From: Rana temporaria
Taxonomy: Eukaryota > Chordata > Amphibia > Anura > Ranidae
Assembly (NCBI RefSeq): GCF_905171775.1
Contig: NC_053494.1
Coordinates: forward strand, 162,658,101 to 162,722,100
DNA length: 64,000 nucleotides
Direction of reading: 5' to 3'
Shown here: piece by piece, positions 10,850-21,216 of the stretch
How positions within the stretch are numbered: position 1 is the stretch's first letter
Layout: every line of letters begins with the position of its first letter
Position numbers and translations under genes: made by a program
The notes under the pieces: model-generated
What the model was told of the DNA's origin: nothing
Databases searched by the model: none
Seen by the model: only the letters and a program-made list of their open reading frames with translations

Positions 10850-11238
10850 TTTTACTTAGGGATGTACTCACTTTTGTTGCCAACGGTTTAGACGTTAATC
10901 ACTGTGTGTTGAGTTATTTTGAGGGCACAACACATTTACACCGTTATACAAGCTGTAAACATACTACTTTACATTGAAGCAAAGTAATTTCTTCAGTGTT
11001 GTCACATGAAAAGATATAAATTATATATATAGAAATATTTACAAAAATATGAGGGGTGTACTCTCTTTTGTAAGATACTGTATAACCAATGTTAGAGCAA
11101 TTGCATGTAGATATGAAGTAACTTGTCAACAGAAAAATCTATGAAAAGAGATAAAAAAAATGGCAGTTCTTTTATTTTTTTTGTTATCCACAGAGCTTTG
11201 GCAAACTATATGTCATCCAGTCAGGGTTTAAATTTACT
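10850..11238 (-). repeat. Right terminal inverted repeat of the Tc1-like element, truncated
   Basis: Reverse complement of the left terminal repeat, with TTTTGTTGCCAACGGTTTAGACG-type sequence next to the transposase and the CACTTTTGT/ACAAAAG words further out. It ends abruptly at 11238, where the left repeat would have continued for about 80 more bases. Confidence 0.88.
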
Positions 11239-11868
11239 TTAATGGAAACCTGTACTGAAATATGAAGCTGCCAGTAAGAACCACCTTCTGAAAATGCTAT
11301 CTGTCTTACTATAACTGGTTAGAATATTTTTTAAGTCACTAACATGGGACAGTACTGAAGCATTATTGTAACAAACAGGCAGCTAGAATTTTTGGAAGCA
11401 GAAGTCAGTAATGGCAGTCTACATGTAAGGGGGCTTGTGGATGGCTAGCAATTGTGCCAAGTTGCACAAGTGCTGCCGTACTTCTTCCCTTCCTGAACAA
11501 CAATCTACCTTGATGCTTTAACCCCCCCACCATCTTGTGCCCTCTCCAAGCCTAGAGCCTCCTTATAGAATTCCCAGTCATTAATCTTTACATTCCAAAG
11601 GAAGGAATGTCCACACAAAGATAGAGTTGCTGGACTTTACAGATGTTAATTTAAGTATGGCATTTACAGTCACATCACATCTACATACTATCCAGTACAT
11701 TGTCAATCATATATAGTGGGTCATCCACAGCAGTCACATGTGAAAGCAGCATGCAACATATTTAGTAAGCCATCTTACCTAGATGGTCTCTCTCTCTCTA
11801 CCGGGGGTAATTAGTACTCACTCAGGGGTTCTGGTTCACTTTAGGCTGTCTGTGTCCATTCACTATTC
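11239..11868. other. Unassigned intergenic DNA
   Basis: No gene or element recognised. The abrupt join at 11238 suggests a deletion or another insertion removed the outer Tc1 end. Confidence 0.5.
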
Positions 11869-11876
11869 CTCACAAG

Positions 11877-13229
11877 TAGAGTTGAGCGGACACCTGTATG
11901 TTCGGGTTCGGCCGAACTTCGGAAAAAAAGTCATTTTCGGGACCCGAACTTGACCCCATTGAAGTCAATGGGGACCCGAACTTTTCAGTACTAAAATGTC
12001 TCTAAAAAACTAATGGAAATGGGCTAGAGGGCTGCAAATGGCAGCAAAATGTTGGTAAGAGCATGGCAAGTACTCTGCAAATAAATGTGGATAGGGAAAT
12101 AACTTAAAATAACATAAAAATAAATAAAAATAAAAAAACACTGCAAAATAAATTTTTTTGCCCTAAATGGGTGTTTTTTGAATAGAACAATAGAAAAACA
12201 CTAGCTAAAGTGTTTATCTCACACGTACAGATATGGAGGAAAAACTGCAAACACTGGAGGAAACACTGCAAAATATATTTTTTTGCCCTAAATGGGTGTT
12301 TTTTGAATAGAACAATAGAAGAACACTAGCTAAAGTGTTTATCTCACACGTACAGATATGGAGGAAAAACTGAAAACACTGGAGGAAACACTGCAATTTT
12401 TTTTTTGTTTGCCCTAAATGGATGTTTTTTGAATAGCACAATAGAAGAACACTAGCTAAAGTGTTTATCTCACACGTACAGATATGGAGGAAAAACTGCA
12501 AACACTGGAGGAAACACTGCAAATTTTTATTTTTTTTGCCCTAAATGGATGTTTTTTGAATAGCACAATAGAAGAAAAGTATCTAAAGGGTGTATCTCAC
12601 AGTAACATATGCAGTGCTGGTGTAATTTGATTTCTGAAGCAGTACTGACTCCTATATATTTCTGTCCCTATAAGCACAATCAGGAACCTTTCCTTAAAGT
12701 ATCTAATGCAGAGTATCTCACAGGAACATATGCAGCGCTGGTGTAATATGATTTCTGAAGCAGGACTGACTCCTATATATTTCTGTCCCTATAAGAAAAA
12801 TCAGGAACCTTTCCCTAAAGTATCTAATGGAACATATGCAGTCCTGGTTTAATTTGATTTCTGAAGCAGGATAGTCTGACTCCTATATAATTCTCTCCCT
12901 CAGATCAGATCAGCAGCAGCAGCCTTTCCCTACCCTATCTAAAGCAGAGTGGCGAGCTGTGCTATGTGCCTCTAGCTTATAAAGAGGCTGGGTCACATGC
13001 TGGGTCACATGCTGCACTGGCCAATCACAGCCATGCCATTAGTAGGCATGGCTGTGATGGCTTCTAGGTCACACAAGTAAAACAAATGGTGATTGGCTGC
13101 CCTGCAGCGCGCCATTACATTGCCGAACACTGAACCGAACCCGAACTTACAGCAAATTGTTCGGGTTCGGGTCCGGGTACCAAAAACCCAAATGTCTGGT
13201 ACTTTACAGTTCGGGTTCGCTCAACCCTA
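11877..13229. mobile_element. hAT-like non-autonomous element with perfect 8-bp target duplication
   Basis: The left end is TAGAGTTGAGCG and the reverse complement of the right end is TAGGGTTGAGCG, followed on both sides by TTCGGGTTCGG-type subterminal sequence. The flanks CTCACAAG at 11869-11876 and 13230-13237 are identical. An 8-bp duplication with TA(G)-starting ends is the signature of hAT. The interior has two tandem arrays: four copies of a 125-127 bp unit (GCCCTAAATG at 12160, 12285, 12411 and 12538) and three copies of a roughly 110-120 bp unit (ATATGCAG near 12607, 12727 and 12833). No transposase frame. Confidence 0.88.
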
Positions 13230-13237
13230 CTCACAAG

Positions 13238-14155
13238 TAGTCCCACCGAGTTAGGATCTCTGCAGAAACCTCCAGATTGGGTACACTTCTCCCAGGTCCT
13301 CCAAGGGAATAGCCTTACTCCAGGGAACACTTGGCCTGACCTAAAAGACCTTTTGTAACCTGCCCTAGCCTCCACCACTACAAGTCAGGAAGTCTACAGC
13401 TGGCTCTTCTAGGTGCAGGTCTACCTCTCCGTGTCCTCCCGCCCTGTCCAAGGCCTCCACTTGCTGACTACATGTGCCTGATGATGGGGTATCTAGTTCC
13501 CATGCCCCAGCTGCACTAGGGCTTCTCCCAACCTGACTTGTATATGGGCACTGATTCACCCATGACATCACTACAGGAGAGCTCTAATTAAAAGGAACCT
13601 AGCACCTGATTACACTATTCTATGTTACCAGCACCTAGTGGCAGACTATCTAACTGCACCTGCTTACACATTAGTATTTTCCCTTGTTCAGCCTGCTAAA
13701 TAAGGATGAGCTTGTGTGTGTTCAGATCCCAATTCAAACCCACCTGAATCTGTTGCTCTACTGGTTCACCTACCTCTCAAGATTTAGTCAATTTATCAGA
13801 AACCAGCTATAATTAAAACAGTGTATGACCAGCTTAACTAGAGCAAACATGGTGTGGCTAACAATAGCTTCAAGAGAGAAACAGTGCATGCAGAGAAATA
13901 GAAAGTGTTTTCCAATTTTTAACCACTTTTCGCCACAAATGTAATAATTAGTATTAGTAAATCCCCACAACACTATGTATTTTCTGAATGCAGAGGTCCT
14001 ATAGAATAGGAGGTTTGCAATTTTGTATGTAGCACAATATTAGTGCAGTGGTTTATGAAATCAACCCTGCACGCAGCCGCAAAAAAAACAGCAAAAAATG
14101 ATGGTTCTCAAAAATGGCAGTATGTGGTGCTTTAACTGCCCTTATAGATCAAGAG
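13238..14155. other. Unassigned intergenic DNA
   Basis: No gene or repeat family recognised. Frames at 13115-13571 on the minus strand run through the hAT end and lack domains. Confidence 0.5.
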
Positions 14156-14646
14156 TTAAAGCGGAGTTCCACCCAAAAGTGGAACTTCCGCTTAAACCAC
14201 TTCTCACCCCCTTACATGCCACATTTGGCATGTAATTTTTTTGGGGGGGAGTGTGGGCTTCAGTAGGAGTGGGACTTCCTGTCCCACTTCCTCCTTCCAC
14301 CCAGGGACCGCTTAGGTGACTCGTCATATCACCTTAGACGGCCCCTCCCTGTAGGCGATCACCTGGGACACGTGACAGGTCCCAGGCGATCGCCTGTCCA
14401 CTCAGGGAGCGCAGCGCCGCTCGCGCATGCGCAGTGAGTGCCCGGCCGTGAAGCCGAAAGCTGTCACGGCTGGGTGCCCACAGTTAGAATAAAGGTGCTA
14501 GCCGAGAGGGGGGAGTCGAGCAAAGCTCCGGGGTGGCCACGTCGCTGGACAGTGGAACAGGTATCTGTTTATTCAAAGTCAGCAGCTACACTTTTTGTAG
14601 CTGCTGACTTTTAATAAACATAAAAAAGGCTGGAACTCCCCTTTAA
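14156..14646. mobile_element. TTAA-flanked non-autonomous element
   Basis: TTAA at both ends (14156-14159 and 14643-14646) and imperfect terminal inverted repeats: AGCGGAGTTCCACCC at the left against AAGGGGAGTTCCAGCC on the complement of the right end. The interior contains a hairpin around gcgatcacctgggac/gtcccaggcgatcgc (about 14355-14395) and another where cagcagctaca meets tgtagctgctg (14580-14608). TTAA specificity is typical of piggyBac and Kolobok elements; I cannot choose between them. Confidence 0.8.
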
Positions 14647-15591
14647 GAGTAAAAGCATCATATAATTATTGCTCTCCCTCTGAAGTGTGTGGTGATAGAT
14701 AACAAGTGGCACAATCGTTTACAGTCACGTGAGTGTTCTATGCTTGCGTTTGGGTTTATGTGTGTATGTGCAGGGCTACGGTGGGTGGTATTCGTTTTTC
14801 TGTTATTTCTTTTTTTTATATTTTTTAACATTTAACTTTATCACAATCTACAAGGTGCTAACAAGCCTCTTATGTGAAAGCATTGGACAGATGACGGCTT
14901 CTCTTTATGGAGACATTAGAAATGAATTAGTGTTTTATCTACCATCTTCTCTAGCCGATCAAGCACAGACTCTGAAGCCAGCTCTTCAGTCATAATTTTG
15001 ACAGCTCTAAACCCGAAAAAGAGCCACGTGATACCGGATTCTAACTCATTAGAGGAGATCAGGGATCATGTAAAAATGGTCAGGTGCCTCTACAGCCCCC
15101 AGATTATTTTTACACAAAAACTTGGTGCCTACTGAGCCCAACTGAAACAAGCTTGTTTAACTTCTTGGGGCTTTGGAAATATTAGACACTTTAAAGAGCT
15201 GAAGAGCACAATTAACCACATGAATGGAGGTGAATACTGCTTAAACATACCACATATCCTTAAGTTTTTATTCCTCACTAGTAGTAATCAGCCAAATTTA
15301 CTTCAGGTAGGGGGTTTGTTTGAGACAGCTTCGCCAAACTTCACCCAAGTTCTGATGCCAAATCTGAGCCCCGTTTGCCTGCACCAGATCTCATGGTACA
15401 GAAGTACTATGCAATCCAATTGCAGTATTATTCCAAAAGTGCACGCACTACTATTGGTGCAGTGTAATGTGTTTCAGCCCATGCATTTGAATGAGCTGAA
15501 ATTGCACAGCGCTCTAATCACACAGGAACTGCATAGGAACGTGAGAGCATTTCTGTGCAATGTCTGGTGTGAACAGGTGTCCTATCATTCT
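14647..15591. other. Unassigned intergenic DNA
   Basis: No gene recognised. The frame 15220-15609 (129 codons) shows no domain, unusual composition or conserved motif and is treated as chance. Confidence 0.45.
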
Positions 15592-16198
15592 GGGTCCCCT
15601 ATCAGATAGTGCCCAGGTTGGATTGTGCATGCGCAGTCCGAGATCACGGAAATCTCAGAGACTGAACATCTGTTCCGTCAGCTGTAGTTGGAGCATGCGC
15701 AGTTACGACGCCCGCTCCCGAAACTTATCGACGGCGCTCGCTGTATCAGATGGGGGACCCATCTCGATAGAACAGCGCTGACCGCGTTTACAGCAATACA
15801 GCAAGGGGCGGCTGGTTTTTAAAAAGTGTCTGGTGTATTATTGAGGAGTGATTTTTTACTGGTTGGACATCTTGATAGAACAGCGCTGGCCGCGCTCACA
15901 GCAATACAGCAAGGGGCAGATGGTTAAAAAATCACTGCTCAATAATACATCCGCCCCTTTTTAAAAATCATCCGCCACCCTACTGAATTGCTGTGAGCGC
16001 GGCCAGCGCTGTTCTATTGAGATGGGTCCCCCATCTGATACAGCGAGCGTTGTGGATAAGAATCGGGAGCAAGCGGCCTGTTAACTGCGCATGCTCCAAG
16101 AACAGCTGACAGAACAGATGTTAAGTCTCTGAGATTTCCGCGATCTCCAATTGCGCATTGCGCAGTTCAACCCGGTCACTATCTAATGGAGGGACTCA
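15592..16198. mobile_element. Large palindromic element, arms about 250-300 bp
   Basis: The left arm from GGGTCCCCTATCAGATAGTG is complementary to the right arm ending CACTATCTAATGGAGGGAC. Matching words continue inward: GAGATCACGGAAATCTCAGAGA against tctctgagatttccgcgatctc, GCATGCGCAGTTA against its complement, and AGCGAGCG/CGCTCGCT. A sub-block around GATAGAACAGCGCTG occurs three times (about 15767 and 15872 direct, 15995 inverted). No open frame; transcript would fold into a long hairpin. Class unknown. Confidence 0.75.
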
Positions 16199-16663
16199 TA
16201 CTGATAGAACACCGGCCCTGAAGAAAAAAAAAAGTACTGTGTAAATTGTTAGTAAATGACAGCTCCTGGCTGCTTCTCTCTGTTTGTAAAAAAAAAGAGG
16301 CTTGGCATTCCATTCACCTATACCAATGTCAAGGGGGACCCCACACAAAAAAGAAGGGACCCCCAATTTCCATACCAGACTATTCTTATCCAAGCATGCA
16401 GCCTGGTTGGACAGGTAAGGGGAAGGATGAATCTGCCCCACCCCCACTGAACTATATAAGGCTGCTTAACCTCAACATGGGGAGGGTACATTGCCAGGGG
16501 GGACCCCTGCCAAAGCACTGGGTCCCTATGTTGATAAGAAGAAAGACCTTTTCACTAAAACCTTGGCCCAGTGGTTGTAGGGGTCTGTGGGTGAGGACTT
16601 ATCTGGATGCTTCTTTTAAAATTAGATACCACCCCCTCATGTGAATGGGTAAGGGGCAACACT
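16199..16663. other. Unassigned intergenic DNA
   Basis: No gene recognised. Overlapping short frames at 16196-16644 on both strands do not show protein-like features. Confidence 0.45.
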
Positions 16664-16995
16664 ACTCATTCACAAAAAAAAAATCTTGTTTGCAGGAGAC
16701 AGTAAGCTAAAGTTCAATGACGGCTGACATCACAGAGCTGGTCCAGGACCTGGCTTAGCCTGTCAGCAATCCATCAAGAGTCAGAGCTAGCTGCTCCTAC
16801 ATCCTCCACAGCCAAGCACTCCAGTGAGTGCTGGAGGGGCAGAGCAGAGAGCTAACAGTGAAGGCTCTCTGCTCAGAGCGGACGGGGAGAACTAAGTGAT
16901 CAGCTGTGTTTGATTGCTCAGTTTTCAGCCTCTGAACCAGCAGCATCCACCTAGGTAAGTATGATTTAAAAAAAAATCCCATACTTCTCTTTTAA
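16664..16995. mobile_element. TTAA-type element, second subfamily, left end unclear
   Basis: The right end CATACTTCTCTTTTAA is shared with the element at 27127-27457, as are interior words (gctgtgtttgat, gctcagtt, a ccagagcagagagc-like block). The left boundary is not marked by a clear TTAA. Confidence 0.55.
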
Positions 16996-17433
16996 GCCAA
17001 TTCCACTGCAAAACCTGACCATTACCATTGTTTGCCACAACATGCTGCATGTACCACAAGATTTGTTTTGCGGCTCCATCCCAGGGTTTCCCAGGTCCAG
17101 TGGCGGAATTACCAGGGTCGCAAAGGTCACACTTGTGACCAGGTCATGGAGTTCCGCCACTGTGGGGGGTCTCAAGAGCCCAGACTGTGGCTCCATGGTA
17201 GGGTTGCTGTTTGCAGTTGTAAGCAAAAAGTGTATATGAAACTCTCACTCCCACTGCCCAGACCCAGCACTGACTGCCCCCCCTTCTGCATGGACGGGAG
17301 AGGAGAGAGAAAAAGCTGGACCTGCCAGTGTGACGTGATCACAGGAGGCGGGACATTGTTACAGCGGCTGGGAAGTTCTAATCCAGCTCCATGACACAGC
17401 AGGAGATTGCCGCTCTGATCCGGGAAAAGGCAA
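16996..17433. other. Unassigned intergenic DNA flanking a minisatellite
   Basis: No gene recognised; short frames on both strands lack motifs. Confidence 0.45.
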
Positions 17434-18125
17434 GCTGCATCTGACAGGCACTGTTGACGCTGCATCTAATGGGGACAGGTAGGCTGCATCTGATGGGCAC
17501 AAGTAGACTGCATCTGACGGGAACTGAGAGGCTGCATCTAACTGACAGGCTGCATCTGACAGGCACTGATGAGGCTGCATCTGACAGGCACTGTTAGGCC
17601 GCGTACACACGATCGGTCCATCCCATGAGAGCGGTCCGATAGGTTAACCGATGAAGCTGACTGATGTGCCTACACACCATCGGTTAAAAAAACGATCATG
17701 TCAGAACGTGGTGACGTAAAACACAACGACAAACTGAAAAAAACGAAGTTCAATGCTTCCAAGCATGCGTCGACTTGATTCTGAGCATGCGTGGATTTTT
17801 AACCGATGCTTTTGCATACTAACCATCGGTTTTGACCTATCAGTTATCAGTCCATCGGTTTGGACCGATGAAAAGGTCCTTCGGTCCGTTTTCATCGGTT
17901 TTGACCGATCGTGTGTACGCGGCCTTAGGCTGCATCTGACTGGCACTGGGAGGCTGCATCTGACAGGCACTGGTAGGCTGCATCTGACAGGCACTGGTAG
18001 GCTGCATCTGACAGGCACTGGTAGGCTGCATCTTACTGGCACTGGGAGGCTGCATCTGACTGGTAGGCTGCATCTGACAGGCACTGGTGAGGCTGCATTT
18101 GATGGACACTGATGAGGCTGCATTG
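17434..18125. repeat. 20-27 bp minisatellite, interrupted by a MITE
   Basis: Repeated units of GGCTGCATCTGACAGGCACTG and close variants fill 17434-17593 and resume at 17928-18125. Unit length varies (about 20-27 bp) through loss or gain of the linker GGTA/GGGA/GATGA. The array was split by a family B MITE at 17597-17924. Long frames here spelling VPVRCSLP-type or GTGRLHLT-type repeats are translations of the array, not genes. Confidence 0.92.
17597..17924. mobile_element. Harbinger-like MITE, family B, exact TTA duplication
   Basis: Starts GGCCGCGTACACACGATCGG and ends with the complement. TTA at 17594-17596 and 17925-17927 is a perfect 3-bp target duplication, the size expected for PIF/Harbinger. 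The insertion lies in a minisatellite, so pre-insertion sequence can be read on both sides. Confidence 0.9.
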
Positions 18126-18175
18126 ATCTCCTGTATCATGTCTGAAGTCCCTGGCCATCTCTTGTATCATGAGGA

Positions 18176-18337
18176 AAGAAAATCTGGACATCCGCACTCC
18201 AATTCAAACACCTTTATTGTAAAAAAAAAAAAAAATGAATGACAGCAGCAGGGTACAGTATAAATAGCTGACACATTTCACACTCTCAATAGTGCTTAAT
18301 CATAGCTATAAGACCACAACGTTTTACCACAAATATA
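18176..18337 (-). mobile_element. Retroelement 3' tail, same family as the one at 28320, with decayed hammerhead
   Basis: On the minus strand it ends with an A-rich run, an AATAAAGG word, then GGAGTGCGGATGTCC; the copy at 28320-28480 has TTAAAGG..., GGAAGTGCGGCTGTC. Upstream both have a TGAYTAAGCAC...GAAA block (see the ribozyme entries). The copy is cut at 18338 by a Tc1-like element and may continue after 19478. Confidence 0.55.
18268..18305 (-). ncRNA. Decayed hammerhead-like motif
   Basis: Minus strand: TGATTAAGCAC, a short loop, GAGTGT, GAAATGTGTCAG. It aligns with the motif at 28439-28478 (TGACTAAGCAC...GTGCGAAACGCGTCAG); the differences GAAACGCG to GAAATGTG are what loss of methylated CpG would produce. 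The core is not intact (TGATTA instead of TGANGA). Confidence 0.45.
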
Positions 18338-18562
18338 TACACTGAGCAAAATTATAAACGCAACACTTTTGTGTTTGCCCCTATTTATCATGAGCTGAAC
18401 TGAAAGATCTATGACTTTTTTTATGCACACAAAAAGCCTATTTCTCTCAAATATTGTTCACAAATCTTAATCTGTGTTAGTGAGCACTTTTTCTTTTGCC
18501 GAGATAATCCATCAATCTCACAGGTGTGGCATATCAAGATGCTGATTAGACCAAGTCATATT

Positions 18563-18716
18563 GAGGCTGCATTTATGGCCAGTGGTGAGGCTGCATTTAT
18601 GGCCACTGGTAAAGCTGCATTAATGGGCACTTGTGAAGCTGCATTAATGGGCACTGGTGAGGCTGCATTTATGGCCACTGGTGAGGCTGCATTGGATGGG
18701 CACGGATCAGGCTCCA
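18563..18716. repeat. 24-bp minisatellite inside the Tc1-like element
   Basis: Six units with the form GAGGCTGCATTTATGGCCACTGG(T), varying between TTATGGCC and TAATGGGC. Clearly related to the array at 17434-18125 and the trace at 1553. Confidence 0.9.
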
Positions 18717-18782
18717 TTGAAAAAACAGGTGGGCATGAATGGTGAGCTGATTCGGTGGTTCAATGGGCCACTTGACTGGACT

Positions 18783-18904
18783 TGCTTTCCCCTGCGTGGA
18801 ATGTTGGTCCATTCCTTTTCAATGGCTGTGTGAAGTTGCTGGATATTGGCAAGAACTGTAACACGCTGTCCTGTACGCCGATCCAGAGCATCCCAAACAT
18901 TTTA
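18783..18904 (-). pseudogene. Tc1-like transposase, C-terminal scrap
   Basis: The minus-strand frame reads MFGMLWIGVQDSVLQFLPIS and continues with NFTQPLKRNGPTFHAG. This matches the end of the Tc1 catalytic domain, where intact proteins have VWDALDRRVRQR followed by NIQQLRTAIEEEW-type sequence. Both flanks are the terminal regions of the same element, so the rest of the gene has been deleted. Confidence 0.75.
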
Positions 18905-19039
18905 GAGGGGCCTTTTATTGTGGCCAGCCTAAGGCACACCTGTGCAATAATCATGCTGTCTAATCAGCATCTGGATATGCCACTCCTGTGAGGTGGATAG
19001 ATTATCTTGGCAAATTAGAAGTGCTCACTAACACAGATT

Positions 19040-19344
19040 AAGCCCAGGGCAGTGGGAATGAAGTCATGTGAGTTCACCTGAACTTGCACGATTTCACTCC
19101 CGCTTGTCGCGATTAGGGAGAAACCTGTGCAGTTTCTGCACAGATGTCAATGTAAATCGCGGGCCTAAATTGCAAAAAGTAGTAGAGAAAATACTTTTTG
19201 AAATCGGTGCAGTGCTGCAGATGCGGCGTCGCACCGATTAGGACGGTGCCATTGCCAGCAATTGCTGGCAAATGCCGCCGATTTGACATGCGACTTCGAC
19301 ATGTCAAATCGCATGTCAAAATGCACCAGCCTGATCCGGGGGTT
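19040..19344. mobile_element. Small dispersed element inserted in the Tc1 terminal repeat
   Basis: The right Tc1 terminal repeat is broken here; ACACAGATT is present on both sides (19031-19039 and 19345-19353), suggesting an 8-9 bp target duplication. The interior has complementary blocks (tgccagcaattgctggca, cgacatgtcaaatcgcatgtc). No frame. Possibly hAT-related from the duplication length. Confidence 0.55.
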
Positions 19345-19476
19345 ACACAGATTTGTGAACAATATTTGAGAGAAATAGGCCTTTTGTATACATAGAAAAA
19401 GTCGTAGATCTTTAAGTTCAGCTCATAATAAATAGAGGGAAAAACAAAAGTGTTGCGTTTATAATTTTGCTCAGTG

Positions 19477-19832
19477 TAGGTGTAACATAGATCAATTGTA
19501 ATGAGTGAATTGCAAACAAGTGTGGTCAGGGAAGGGGCACACATATAACCAGGAAAACATGGAGCTGGACCATAAACATATGGCAAATGGAAGTATGGTT
19601 GTTAAGACAAAGCCGAATATATTAACTTCAAAACTAATCAACATGTATTATACCATAGAAAAAGGCTTGCTTGTATATAAATAGTTTAAAACATTATTTT
19701 CAAAATATTAAAAGTACATGTGGTGTGCATTTATGTGCCGAAAAAGATATATGTGTATATAATAGTGAACACCTAAATGCTGAAAATAAGAATAAACGCG
19801 TGAGTATATAAAAACATAAATTTCAACTGAAA

Positions 19833-19840
<8 letters not shown>
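19477..19840. other. Possible continuation of the interrupted retroelement tail
   Basis: AT-rich sequence following the Tc1-like element. It may continue the fragment ending at 18337, because the Tc1 insertion site lies inside that fragment; similarity to 28480-29200 is only in general composition. Confidence 0.35.

Positions 19841-19890
<50 letters not shown>
19841..19890. repeat. (TA)n microsatellite
   Basis: About 25 TA units, continuing from a TGTGTATATA lead-in. The Tyr-Ile frame on the minus strand is this tract. Confidence 0.96.
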
Positions 19891-19896
<6 letters not shown>

Positions 19897-20607
19897 GCAT
19901 GCACAAAAAATATGTGCACCGATGTCCATTTATTGATTGTATTTTTATTGAGTCTAATAATAAGTAACTCAATATAGCTGGTGGTTTAGTAAATAAGTAA
20001 TAAAAAGATTAGACTAGGCGACCTGAATGGACAAATTAAAAAATGTAGAAACCTCACATAGAAAGAAACCACAATACTGGGTAAAGCCCTGTAGAATATA
20101 TGTATATAACAACATAATGGAATAATAATTCCACATCTTTATTAATACTACATGGAACATGGAGCTGACCCCAATTATGATTAGAGGAAGAGAGATTGAT
20201 GAAGGAAGATCACATGATCTGAGACAAAAAAACAATCAAGAATGTTACTGGGCTCATGCATAATCAAAGTAAAAATATGCATAATGGGTTCCATCGACTA
20301 AGTTAACCAATGGGTTAATGAATGAATATACACCCATCTATGAACCAGACATTCTTGGACTACCCAAAACGACATAGTTTTTGGAGTCATTAACAAATAG
20401 ATGCATATGTATATAGCAAAGAACTGTTGAACCAACCAATTCGTACATAAGTAAGTAAATAAATAAATATTACCGCTCATCAGTAAATTTGCCACACACA
20501 TGCTATCCGTTGTAACGAGTACTTCAAAACCACTGATGGTTCCCATGGTCATCACATTATTGCATCATGGCAATGTCACCCATTGTAATGTCTTGTTGAG
20601 AATACTG
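19891..20607. other. Unassigned AT-rich intergenic DNA
   Basis: No gene recognised. Contains a short (GTAA/ATAA)n-like stretch near 20450-20470. Confidence 0.5.
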
Positions 20608-20615
20608 ACAAGCTT

Positions 20616-20981
20616 TCTTTGCGTACACACTGTCAAGACAAAATCTCGTCGTTCTCAAACGCGGTGACGTAAAACACGTACAACGGCACTATAAAGGGCA
20701 AGTTTGATTCCACTGGCGCCACCCTTCTGAGCATGTGCGGGTTTCTAAGCATACACACGAACGTGTTTCTCGTCAAAAACCAGCCCAAAGAGGAACACAA
20801 CGAGGAAATTGAGACTCCCGACGAGGAAAAAGAGAACTTGTTCTCTTTTTTTCTCATAGAGTTCCACAACAGTTTTCTCGATGAAAAACATACACACGAC
20901 CGTTTTCCTTGGAAAAAAAGCTCTGCCACCAAGTTTTTTGATGGATTATGTCGAGAAAAACGGTCGTGTGTACGAAGCCAA
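20616..20981. mobile_element. MITE with GCGTACACAC-type ends and 8-bp direct flanks
   Basis: Left GCGTACACAC and right GTGTGTACGAAGCC resemble family B ends, and the interior has CGTTTTCCTTGG/GGAAAACG-like complementarity. However, the flanks share ACAAGCTT (20608-20615 and 20982-20989), 8 bp rather than the 3 bp seen for other members. Either the boundary is extended by chance, or this member uses another transposase. Confidence 0.65.
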
Positions 20982-20989
20982 ACAAGCTT

Positions 20990-21216
20990 AAACAAAAATC
21001 TCACTTTTCTGCCTTGCAGCAAAACATATATTTTTTTTAAATGCTATTGAAGGGGCAGCAGATACAAGTAATTGTTAGTCTCAAATCCACCACAAAGTTA
21101 AAATCAAAAACAAAAAGGTTAAAAAAAATGTTCAGAATTAAAGTACCGTTTCCTAACTCTGTACTCTTCCTATGCAATTTGTCAGCCCTATCTATCCTTA
21201 ACCTACAGACGTTTCA
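20990..21216. other. Unassigned short intergenic stretch
   Basis: Nothing recognised. Confidence 0.5.

Larger units (their letters stand above)
5528..11238 (+). mobile_element. Tc1-like transposon with two nested insertions, right end truncated
   Basis: The left end begins at a TA dinucleotide followed by CAGTATCTCACAAAAGTGAG. The left terminal repeat runs to about 5962 and contains the ACAAAAGTGAGTACACCCCT motif twice (near 5537 and 5742), a direct repeat inside the terminal repeat. The right end (about 10850-11238) is its reverse complement, including matches to AAAATAACTCAACACA and CTACATGCAATTGCTCTAAC, but stops at 11238 before the outermost copy. Between them lies a broken transposase on the plus strand, split by insertions at 6181-9062 and 9093-9888. 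Without these the element would be about 2 kb. It is a dead copy. Confidence 0.93.
18340..19476. mobile_element. Second Tc1-like element, internally deleted, with TA duplication
   Basis: Starts CACTGAGCAAAATTATAAAC and ends with the complement of nearly the same (TATAATTTTGCTCAGTG); TA at 18338-18339 and 19477-19478. Long terminal inverted repeats of about 200 bp follow. This is a different Tc1 subfamily from the one at 5.5 kb. Most of the transposase is absent; a small remnant lies at 18783-18904. A minisatellite occupies 18563-18716 and a further insertion splits the right terminal repeat at 19040-19344. Confidence 0.88.

Noticed and set aside
17701..18139. Repetitive protein frames (VPVRCSLP, GTGRLHLT types) up to 140 codons
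   Set aside because: They arise on both strands from the minisatellite with units near a multiple of three; there is no start context, domain or non-repeat sequence.
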